The translations under genes were made by a program, and so were the position numbers. Source: JAMCXS01 sp964459065 (GTDB taxonomy: Bacteria; Acidobacteriota; Terriglobia; UBA7540). From it: 20,397 bases of DNA. Below the pieces are notes generated by a model, which searched no databases, was not told the origin of the DNA, and saw nothing but the letters and a program-made list of their open reading frames with translations. Positions 1-6,263 of the stretch are shown here, piece by piece. The stretch covers positions 1 to 20,397 of the forward strand of contig CAYWMN010000043.1 of the NCBI GenBank assembly GCA_964459065.1, written 5' to 3'. The stretch's first letter is position 1; the number at the start of each line of letters is the position of its first letter.

Positions 1-212
1 GACGTGTAGACCGCTCCGGCAAGGCTGACCGGCATGTCGGCGTGAGTGCCTACACCGAAACTCTGTGCCATCATGAGCAGCTTGCCGAAGCGCCGCTTGC
101 CCATGAAATAGTTGTCGGTATCCTTGACCCGCAGGCTGGCGATGATGCCGATGGCGGCCAGAGCGGCAAAGTATCCGATAATGACAACCCAGTCCAGCGC
201 ACTGATCTGCAT
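1..212 (-). CDS. Sodium:solute symporter family protein, N-terminal fragment
   Basis: Only the first 70 or so residues are present; the gene runs off the left edge. The ATG is at 210-212. The translation opens with MQISALDWVVIIGYFAALA, a first membrane helix, followed by DNYFMGKRRFGKLLMMAQSF. A helix followed by a D/xxYFxxGR-like segment is the usual start of the SSS (solute:Na+ symporter) family, which drives uptake of sugars, amino acids, carboxylates or similar solutes with sodium. The substrate cannot be told from this fragment. It lies 254 bases downstream of dxs on the same strand, with stem-loops between, so it is probably a separate transcription unit. The ribosome binding site is weak (GGGAT about 9 bases upstream). 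It was too short and truncated to appear as a complete reading frame. Confidence 0.75.
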   Translation of the reverse strand, partial: MQISALDWVVIIGYFAALAAIGIIASLRVKDTDNYFMGKRRFGKLLMMAQSFGVGTHADMPVSLAGAVYT

Positions 213-384
213 ACGCGTTATCCCAGATCCGCAGGTCCTATTTGAACCTGACAAAGTGATTTGTTTCCCGCTGGCGTCTTAAGCTGTCGCGAAGCGGGCG
301 ATCGAATCCTGCCGCAAGCCGCTTGGGGGTTTACCTTGAGGCGTGCCCTTTAGGAACTGCCTCGTTAAGGAAGGCAAAAGCTCC

Positions 385-404
385 CCTTTCCCGTTGCGGA
401 AAGG
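385..404 (-). other. Perfect 7-bp stem-loop downstream of dxs
   Basis: CCTTTCC (385-391) pairs perfectly with GGAAAGG (398-404) around a six-base loop. On the minus strand it is followed by GGAGCTTTTGCC, which has only a short T run. It may contribute to 3'-end formation or mRNA protection for the dxs operon, but it is not a textbook intrinsic terminator. Confidence 0.35.
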
Positions 405-427
405 TGTTGTCTCAGTTTTCTTCCTAA

Positions 428-449
428 GCCGCCACCGAAGGGCGGCGGC
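428..449 (-). terminator. GC-rich stem-loop just after dxs, possible weak terminator
   Basis: A 22-base hairpin begins 18 bases beyond the dxs stop codon. Nine pairs, one of them G-U, close a four-base loop (GCCGCCGCC with GGTGGCGGC on the minus strand). No U tract follows (the next bases are TTAGGAAG), so it is either a Rho-assisted or inefficient terminator or an mRNA-stabilising hairpin. The placement is suggestive; the function is inferred. Confidence 0.35.
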
Positions 450-466
450 CTGAACTACCGGCAAGG

Positions 467-2374
467 CTACAGTTTCAAACCTCGCACACTCTGTGATTGG
501 CTGACAAAGCTCTGAATTCTTTCCACAATCCCGTCGGCGTCCAGACCGTACTTGGCATACAAAAGGTTCGGAGCGCCGTGAGGAATAATCCGGTCGGGAA
601 CGGCAATCCGCACCAGGCCGGCAGGGATTCGCCGGTCGTGCAGGAGAGCGGCAACGGCGGATCCGAACCCGCCCCGCTCCGCTCCTTCTTCCACCGTGAC
701 CAGGAACTGTTTTTCCGCCGCCAGGCAGCAGATCAGTTCTTCGTCGAGAGGTTTTGCGAAACGGGCGTTAATGACCGTTGCATGCATTCCCCCGGCAGCT
801 TCCAGATGCTCGGCCGCCTCAAGCGCGGGATAGACCATGCTGCCCAGCGCCAGAATGGCAATGTCGCTTCCTTCGCGAAGGATTTCCGCTTTGCCGATTT
901 CCAGATGCTTGAAATTGGGGTCGAGCGGAACGCCGAATCCGTTGCCGCGCGGATAGCGCACCGCCGAGGGGCCGTTCAGTTCAAGCGCCGTCGCCAGCAT
1001 GTGGCGGAGTTCGTTCTCATCCTTGGGCGCCATGACCACCATGCCGGGCAGCGGGGACAGGTAAGTGAGATCGTACAAGCCGTGGTGCGTGGGGCCGTCG
1101 GCGCCGACAATGCCCGCCCGGTCAAGCGCCATTACCACGGGAAGCCGCATGAGGCAGGCGTCGTGGACCACCTGATCAAAAGCGCGCTGGAGAAAGGTGG
1201 AATAGATGGCCACCACCGGGCGCATTCCTTCGCAGGCCAGGCCGCAGGCAAACGTCACCGCGTGCTGCTCGGCAATGCCCACGTCAAAGAAACGGTCGGG
1301 GAAACGTTTGGAGAATTCGACCAGGCCGGTTCCTTCGGCCATCGCGGCCGTGATGGCCACAATCTTCGGGTTGCGCTCGGCCAGCTCGCAGACCGTCTTG
1401 CCAAAAACGGAAGTGTAGCTGGGCGCCGAGGCGGGAGCTTTGCGGAACGCTCCCGTTGCAACGTCGAACTGGGTGACGCCATGGAACTTGACCGGCAGCT
1501 TTTCAGCCAGAGGATAACCCTTGCCCTTCTGGGTGACGACATGCAGCAGAGTCGGCTTGGCATTGTTCTTCACCTTGGCAAAGGCGTCCAGAAGCTCATC
1601 GATGCTGTGGCCGTTCACCGGACCCACATAATCAAAACCGAGTTCTTCAAAGACCAGGCCCGGGATCAGCGCCGTTTTGGCGGTTTCAACCAGATCTTTG
1701 GAAAGCTTCAGCAGCCGCGGACCAAGATGCGGAACGCTCAGGATCATCTTTTCGGCTTCCTGAGTGATTCGATGGTAAGCCTGGCCGTGGACGACCCGGT
1801 TCAAATAGCCGGCGATCGCTCCGACGTTCGGCGAAATGGACATTTCGTTGTCATTCAAAACGACCAGGACTTTCTTCTGAAGCGTTCCCAGGTTGTTAAT
1901 GCCTTCCAGTTCCAGGCCTGACGTGAGCCCGGCGTCGCCCACCACGGCGATCACCTCAAAATTTTCACCCTTCAGGTCGCGTGCCACCGCCATTCCCAGC
2001 GCTCCGGAAATGGCCGTGCCCGCGTGCGCAACGTTGAAAGTGTCGTAGGGACTTTCATCGCGTACGGGAAAGCCTGAAATTCCTCCGTACTGGCGAACCG
2101 TCGGCAGACGATCGCGGCGCCCGGTCAGCACTTTGTGGCCGTAGGCCTGGTGCCCGACGTCCCAGACGATCTTGTCTTTAGGCGTGTCGAAAAAATAATG
2201 CAGGGCGAGCGTCAATTCCACCGTGCCGAGGCTGGAAGCCAGGTGGCCGCCCACTTTGGAGACTACGGAAATCAGGTAGTTGCGGAGTTCCTGGGCGACG
2301 ACGGGCAACTGTTCCCGCGGAACCTTCTTCAGGTCGGCGGGTGAATCGAGTTTGGAAAGATATTGGTATTCCAT
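467..2374 (-). CDS. dxs: 1-deoxy-D-xylulose-5-phosphate synthase (DXS)
   Basis: The 635-residue protein is full length for DXS, which condenses pyruvate and glyceraldehyde 3-phosphate using thiamine diphosphate, the first step of the MEP isoprenoid pathway. Visible landmarks are GGHLASSLGTVEL near residues 42-54 (active-site His44), GHQAYGHKVLTGRRD (74-88), the cofactor region from G146 to NDN (174-176), KGKGYP (283-288), the transketolase catalytic segment DVGIAEQHAVTF (364-375, Glu369) and GADGPTHHG (424-432). Two places depart from the family. The usual GDG of the ThDP/Mg motif reads GDA (146-148), and the nearby GHSSTS-type loop reads AHAGTA (116-121). The ATG at 2372-2374 overlaps the ispA stop codon (TGATG), and GAGAGGG seven bases upstream is a good ribosome binding site. 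It is the last gene of the metF/xseB/ispA/dxs run. Confidence 0.95.
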   Translation of the reverse strand: MEYQYLSKLDSPADLKKVPREQLPVVAQELRNYLISVVSKVGGHLASSLGTVELTLALHYFFDTPKDKIVWDVGHQAYGHKVLTGRRDRLPTVRQYGGISGFPVRDESPYDTFNVAHAGTAISGALGMAVARDLKGENFEVIAVVGDAGLTSGLELEGINNLGTLQKKVLVVLNDNEMSISPNVGAIAGYLNRVVHGQAYHRITQEAEKMILSVPHLGPRLLKLSKDLVETAKTALIPGLVFEELGFDYVGPVNGHSIDELLDAFAKVKNNAKPTLLHVVTQKGKGYPLAEKLPVKFHGVTQFDVATGAFRKAPASAPSYTSVFGKTVCELAERNPKIVAITAAMAEGTGLVEFSKRFPDRFFDVGIAEQHAVTFACGLACEGMRPVVAIYSTFLQRAFDQVVHDACLMRLPVVMALDRAGIVGADGPTHHGLYDLTYLSPLPGMVVMAPKDENELRHMLATALELNGPSAVRYPRGNGFGVPLDPNFKHLEIGKAEILREGSDIAILALGSMVYPALEAAEHLEAAGGMHATVINARFAKPLDEELICCLAAEKQFLVTVEEGAERGGFGSAVAALLHDRRIPAGLVRIAVPDRIIPHGAPNLLYAKYGLDADGIVERIQSFVSQSQSVRGLKL

Positions 2375-3270
2375 CAGGCAGCCCTCTCGATAAGAAAATA
2401 GGCAATCTCACGCAGCCTGTCTGCCCGCTCCCCATAAGGCTCCAGGCTTTCGCATGCCTCCTTGATCAGGCGGGAAGCCATCTGCTGCGAAGCTTCAATT
2501 CCATACAGCGCCGGGTAGGTCGCCTTGTGCAGGTTATCATCTTTACCGGCGGTTTTTCCGAGCGTGGCGCTTGAACCCAGCACGTCAAGCAGATCATCGG
2601 CAATCTGGAAGGCGAGTCCGATCTTTTGCCCATAAACGGTCAGGCGGTCAAGATCGGCTTCCTCCGCATTGGCAAAGATGCCGCCACAGCGCACCGCGGC
2701 GCACAAAAACGCTCCCGTCTTGGCGGAATGGATAAACTCCAGCGTCTCGGCATTGATCGGCCGGTTCGTTGCTTCCAGATCCATCACCTGGCCGGCCACC
2801 ATCCCGCGGCGCGTCCCAATCGCGTGCGCCAGTTCATGGATCAGCCGGACCTGGCACTGGGGCGAGCAGAGCCCGGGCTCCGCAAGAACCTCGAAGGCCA
2901 GCGTCAGCAGCGCGTCGCCGGCCAGAATGGCCGTGGCTTCGCCGAAAGCCCGATGGCAGGTCGGCTTGCCTCTCCGCAAGTCGTCATTGTCAAGCGCCGG
3001 CAGGTCATCGTGGATCAGGGAATAGGTGTGAACCATCTCCAGCGCCGAGGCCACCCGGAACAGGGATGGGCTCTCGCTGCCCAGCATCTTGCCGGCCTCC
3101 AGGCAGAGAATGGGGCGCAGGCGCTTGCCACCGGCAAAAACCGAGTGGCGCATGGCTCGGTGGATCGATTCAGGAAAAGTCTCTTCAGCCGGAAGCAGGT
3201 GTTCAAGCTCTTGATCGACGCGCTGACGCTGCTCGTTGAGAAATCGGATTGGAGTAACCGGAGCGTTCAA
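2374..3270 (-). CDS. ispA: Polyprenyl (farnesyl) diphosphate synthase
   Basis: A 298-residue trans-isoprenyl diphosphate synthase of the IspA type. It extends dimethylallyl or geranyl diphosphate with isopentenyl diphosphate, most likely to C15 farnesyl diphosphate, supplying quinone, undecaprenyl and hopanoid synthesis. Seen: GGKRLRP (47-53), the first Asp-rich motif DDLPALDND (88-96) in the context YSLIHDD, RRGKPT (99-104), GDALLTLAFEVL (118-129), and the second Asp-rich motif DDLLD (225-229) followed by LGKTAGKD. A short-chain product is inferred from the YSLIHDD context and from the dxs neighbour. The start is TTG at 3268-3270. The next Met is residue 40, past conserved sequence, and AAGGAG lies about 11 bases upstream. 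The start overlaps the xseB stop (TTGA), so the two are probably translationally coupled. Its own stop overlaps the dxs start. Confidence 0.93.
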   Translation of the reverse strand: MNAPVTPIRFLNEQRQRVDQELEHLLPAEETFPESIHRAMRHSVFAGGKRLRPILCLEAGKMLGSESPSLFRVASALEMVHTYSLIHDDLPALDNDDLRRGKPTCHRAFGEATAILAGDALLTLAFEVLAEPGLCSPQCQVRLIHELAHAIGTRRGMVAGQVMDLEATNRPINAETLEFIHSAKTGAFLCAAVRCGGIFANAEEADLDRLTVYGQKIGLAFQIADDLLDVLGSSATLGKTAGKDDNLHKATYPALYGIEASQQMASRLIKEACESLEPYGERADRLREIAYFLIERAA

Positions 3271-3533
3271 GAGGATTCTGACTCCTTTTCTTGGGGTTCA
3301 AAAGGTTCCGCCGCAACTTTTCCCCCGGCCCTTTTCATCAGAATCTGGACCCGTCCTTCGGCTTCCTGCAACTGACGCTGGCAAACCTCGGAGATTTTCA
3401 TGCCTTCTTCGTAAAGGTGCAAGGCCTTTTCGAGAGGCAGGTCGGCGTCTTCAAGCTGGCGCACAATCGCGTCCAGCCTTTCGAGGTTCTTCTCAAACGG
3501 TTCGGCTTTAGCGGCCTTGGGGGAATGGGACAT
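3267..3533 (-). CDS. xseB: Exodeoxyribonuclease VII small subunit
   Basis: The 88-residue protein matches the family length of about 80. The core FEKNLERLDAIVRQLEDADL (residues 13-32), then LPLEKAL and LYEEGMKISEVCQ, is the two-helix coiled coil of XseB, which binds the long C-terminal helices of XseA. The enzyme degrades single-stranded DNA to short oligonucleotides. The C-terminal 20 residues are charged and probably disordered. xseA is not in the window; having xseB beside ispA and dxs is a widely conserved arrangement (known in E. coli). The ATG at 3531-3533 has GAGG about 11 bases upstream. It starts 36 bases after the upstream gene and overlaps ispA by three bases. Confidence 0.93.
   Translation of the reverse strand: MSHSPKAAKAEPFEKNLERLDAIVRQLEDADLPLEKALHLYEEGMKISEVCQRQLQEAEGRVQILMKRAGGKVAAEPFEPQEKESESS
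3282..3287 (-). promoter_or_regulatory. Ribosome binding site supporting the TTG start of ispA
   Basis: The minus strand reads AAGGAG here, inside the last codons of xseB and 11 bases upstream of TTG at 3268-3270. With no usable ATG nearby, this site fixes the unusual ispA start. Confidence 0.6.
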
Positions 3534-3569
3534 TGTTTTCCCGTCCTCGGGTGGATGAAGCCTGAAGCC

Positions 3570-5462
3570 TCAGCCCGGATTTCCTTTCTGAACAACCGGC
3601 GCCTGCTCTGTGGCTTGCGGCCTTTCCAGCGCCTCGGCAACTTCCACCGCCATCGCGTAACGTGAGAAGGGAGCGACGATCTGAGCGCCCTGCACGAGAC
3701 TCCGAATCTCGAGAAGAATCTCCTGTGCGATCTTGAGCCCTTCGGCGCGCGCCCGGTCGCCCGTATCCACCCGGCGCATGCGCGTGAGGATTTCCGGCGG
3801 GACCGAGATTCCGGGGACTTCATTGTTCAGATATTCGGCGCTCCGGTAACTGGTCAACGGATGAATTCCCGCCAGCAGCGGAATCCGCGGCGCATCCAGT
3901 TTTTCCACCCGGCGCAGGAACGCCGCCAGATGGGCGACATCAAACACGGGGCGGATCACGCCGAAGTCCGCTCCACCCTTGATCTTATACTCGAGGCGGC
4001 GAAGTTCTTCATCCGGATTCAGGGCATGAGGGTTCAATCCAATGCCCGTCAGGAAGCCCGTCTGCGCGCCCAGGGGGTTGCCGCCGAGGTCCAGCCCGAG
4101 ATTCAGATTGTTGAGAACGTTAACCAGCCCGATGGAATCAATGTCAAAAACCGCGGTGGCGGTCGGGAACGTGGCCGATTGCGGCGGGTCGCCCGTGACG
4201 GCCCAAATGTTCCGGAGTCCCAGGGCATAGGCGCCCAGCAGGTCCGACTGGATGCTGAGCACGTTGCGGCCCCGGCAACTGAAATGCAGCAAGGCCTCCA
4301 GGCCCGTCTGCTGCTGGATGACCACGGCCAGTGTCTGCGCGCTCATTCTGGCCGTCGAGCCGGAGCCATCCGGAATGTTGACGGCGTCAATGCCGTGGCT
4401 TTTCAGATATTGAGCGCCTTCGACTTCCCGCGCCGGATCGCATCCTTTGGGCGGAACAATTTCCACGACCACCGGAAATTCGCCGCGGCTGAGTTTGCCG
4501 GCAAGCTGCGAACGCTGCTCGATGGGGACCGGCGCGAGCGGCTCCGTGGGGGGAATTGAGGCGGCTACCGCTACCCGCGCCGCCTGCGGCCGCAGAGATT
4601 TGACGGCCTCTTTAATGGCTTTGATGTGTTGGGGAGTGGTTCCGCAGCAACCTCCGACAATTCGGGCCCCGGTCTCGATAAAGCGCCGCGCGTAGTCCGC
4701 CATGTATTCGGGCGAGCAGAGATAGAGGCTCCGGCCGCCGATCGACTGCGGCAGGCCGGCGTTGGGCTGCGCGGAAAGTTTTCTGGAGGTCACCGCTGCG
4801 ATTTTTTCAAGCGCCTCAAGCACGGTCGCGGGCCCCACGCTGCAATTGACGCCGATCACGTCCGCTCCCCAGGCATCGAGCTGGCGAGCGAAATCTTCCG
4901 GGCTGACGCCATAGGGTGTCTTGCCGTCTTCCTGGACGGTCATTTGCACAACCGCGGGCAGAGAACCCGCGTCGCGGACGGCCAGCAGCGCCTGATGGGC
5001 TTCCTCGAAATCCATCATGGTTTCGATCACGATCAGGTCCACGCCGCCTTCGGCCAGCGCTTCGATCTGTTCACGGAAGCAGGCGCGGGCTTCGTCTCGC
5101 GAGGTGGCTCCCAACGGCTCCAGCCGGCTCCCCAGCGGGCCCACCGATCCGGCGACGTAGAGATCTTCGCCGGCGCATTCGCGCGCCAGGCGCGCCCCTG
5201 CAAGGTTGATTTCGCGGACTTTGGCGGCCAGATCGAACGTTGCCAGGCGCAGGCGGTTGGCCCCGAAGGTATTGGTTTCAAGCAGTTCGGCGCCGGCTTT
5301 GACATAGCCGACATGGATTTCTTTGACCCGTTGCGGAGCGAGCAGGTTCAACTCGTCGAAAGGCCTCGTGAGGGACAGGCCCTTGGCATAAAGCATCGTG
5401 CCCATAGCGCCGTCGCAAACTATGGGCCGGCTATCCAGTCTCTTGATGATCGGTTCACGCAC
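3570..5462 (-). CDS. Bifunctional homocysteine S-methyltransferase / 5,10-methylenetetrahydrofolate reductase
   Basis: This 630-residue protein fuses two one-carbon enzymes, as in the YitJ-type family. Residues 1-290 are a homocysteine methyltransferase barrel: DGAMGTML (17-24), ETNTFGANR (62-70), and zinc ligands Cys207 (GVNCSVGP) and Cys272/Cys273 (GGCCGTTPQH). After a Pro/Ala linker (about 295-320), residues 330-600 are a MetF-type FAD enzyme: EIVPPKG (334-340), SCRGRN (395-400) and TGDPP (423-427). It should transfer a methyl group to homocysteine and reduce methylene-THF to methyl-THF, linking folate to methionine and SAM. There is no cobalamin-binding domain, so it is not a complete MetH. 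The start is GTG at 5460-5462, chosen because the barrel normally begins here; no strong ribosome binding site is visible. It leads the gene run into xseB, 36 bases away. Confidence 0.92.
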   Translation of the reverse strand: MREPIIKRLDSRPIVCDGAMGTMLYAKGLSLTRPFDELNLLAPQRVKEIHVGYVKAGAELLETNTFGANRLRLATFDLAAKVREINLAGARLARECAGEDLYVAGSVGPLGSRLEPLGATSRDEARACFREQIEALAEGGVDLIVIETMMDFEEAHQALLAVRDAGSLPAVVQMTVQEDGKTPYGVSPEDFARQLDAWGADVIGVNCSVGPATVLEALEKIAAVTSRKLSAQPNAGLPQSIGGRSLYLCSPEYMADYARRFIETGARIVGGCCGTTPQHIKAIKEAVKSLRPQAARVAVAASIPPTEPLAPVPIEQRSQLAGKLSRGEFPVVVEIVPPKGCDPAREVEGAQYLKSHGIDAVNIPDGSGSTARMSAQTLAVVIQQQTGLEALLHFSCRGRNVLSIQSDLLGAYALGLRNIWAVTGDPPQSATFPTATAVFDIDSIGLVNVLNNLNLGLDLGGNPLGAQTGFLTGIGLNPHALNPDEELRRLEYKIKGGADFGVIRPVFDVAHLAAFLRRVEKLDAPRIPLLAGIHPLTSYRSAEYLNNEVPGISVPPEILTRMRRVDTGDRARAEGLKIAQEILLEIRSLVQGAQIVAPFSRYAMAVEVAEALERPQATEQAPVVQKGNPG

Positions 5463-5535
5463 GCTTAGCGTAGTTTAACATGGCTCCGCGACTCTGGGGA
5501 GTGGGCAAGCCGGGGACAACGCTGAAGAATAGGCA

Positions 5536-5564
5536 GTGACCCGGTTTATGCGATGGGCTATCAT
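5536..5564 (+). promoter_or_regulatory. Candidate sigma70-type promoter for the DedA gene
   Basis: GTGACC (5536-5541) and TATCAT (5559-5564) are separated by 17 bases, matching TTGACA/TATAAT at 4/6 and 5/6 positions. Transcription would begin near 5571. If real, this rules out an ATG start at 5553 and favours the GTG at 5613. It is a visual match only. Confidence 0.35.
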
Positions 5565-5612
5565 GAACTTTGCAGAGGCTCCCATCCGGAAGGGCTTTTA
5601 CTACAGACGATT

Positions 5613-6227
5613 GTGGTCCATAACGTTTTCCAGACTCTGGCGGAATTCTTTTCCCGATACGGTTACTGGGTCGTGTTTTTCGGAGTCATGCTGGAAAACG
5701 CCGGCGTCCCGATTCCCGGTGAAACCGTCCTCCTATATGCCGGGTTTCTTGCCTATCACCAAAAGCTGGACCTCGTTCCGGCCATGCTGGTCGCCATCGT
5801 CGGGGCGACGTGCGGTGACAGCCTGGGATTTCTGATTGGGCGTCACGGCGGCAGGCCGTTCGTTAACAGGGTCATCAGAAAATTTTCTCCTATGGCGCAC
5901 TCGTTTGACCGCGCGCAATCCCTGTTCCTGAAGTACGGACAATGGGCCGTTTTTTCAGGCCGGTTCATCGCCGGGCTGCGGATGTTTGCAGGAATTCTTG
6001 CCGGTCTTTTCCAAATGTCCTATCGGCGGTTTCTATTTTTCAACTTTACGGGCGCCGCGGTCTGGGCGATTGCCGTTACCTACGTGGGTTTCATGTTTGG
6101 AAGCAGTTGGGAGCTTGTCCAGCAGCACCTGATCCGCCTGGACGAGATCGTGTTCGCGATTGTCCTTCTTGCCATCCTGGCCGGCGTCATCACCTATTTC
6201 GTCAATCGCAGGAAGTTGCCTTCCTAA
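5613..6227 (+). CDS. DedA-family membrane protein (SNARE-associated / VTT domain)
   Basis: A DedA-family integral membrane protein of 204 residues from the GTG at 5613, or 224 from the ATG at 5553. Family signatures are the E-x-G-x-P-x-PGE segment (MLENAGVPIPGETVLLYAG), GDSLGFLIGRHGG, and the re-entrant GRFIAGLRMFAGILAG with a downstream FNFTGAAVWA. A final hydrophobic helix ends in NRRKLPS. DedA proteins are linked to lipid scrambling/undecaprenyl-phosphate recycling and membrane homeostasis; the exact substrate here is unknown. I prefer 5613 because family members start shortly before the RYGYW segment and the extra 20 residues look unrelated, but neither start has a good ribosome binding site. 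It diverges from the MTHFR fusion gene and converges, 36 bases apart, on the M61 peptidase gene. Confidence 0.88.
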   Translation: MVHNVFQTLAEFFSRYGYWVVFFGVMLENAGVPIPGETVLLYAGFLAYHQKLDLVPAMLVAIVGATCGDSLGFLIGRHGGRPFVNRVIRKFSPMAHSFDRAQSLFLKYGQWAVFSGRFIAGLRMFAGILAGLFQMSYRRFLFFNFTGAAVWAIAVTYVGFMFGSSWELVQQHLIRLDEIVFAIVLLAILAGVITYFVNRRKLPS

Positions 6228-6263
6228 GCGTCGAAACGGCCCCTCATTGCGGGATATTTCCGC

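Larger units (their letters stand above)
213..466. other. Intergenic region between dxs and the symporter gene
   Basis: These 254 bases hold no convincing gene. A 61-codon minus-strand frame (279-464) is possible, but it is rich in Arg/Lys/Pro, resembles nothing I recognise, and runs through two stem-loops. Two hairpins sit near the dxs end (listed separately). I could not place a convincing promoter for the symporter. Confidence 0.5.

Noticed and set aside
279..464. 61-codon minus-strand frame between dxs and the symporter
   Set aside because: No recognisable motif or ribosome binding site, and it crosses two stem-loops in a 3' region.
497..1921. A 474-codon plus-strand open frame opposite dxs
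   Set aside because: Its translation is rich in His/Arg/Gln with no family features, and it is antisense to the clearly conserved dxs. It reflects the codon bias of a GC-rich gene.
3570..5462. Complete cobalamin-dependent methionine synthase (MetH)
   Set aside because: The second half is a MetF-type reductase; no pterin-binding, cobalamin-binding or activation domain is present.
6228..6263. A bidirectional terminator between the convergent DedA and M61 genes
   Set aside because: The 36-base gap has no stable hairpin and no T run.
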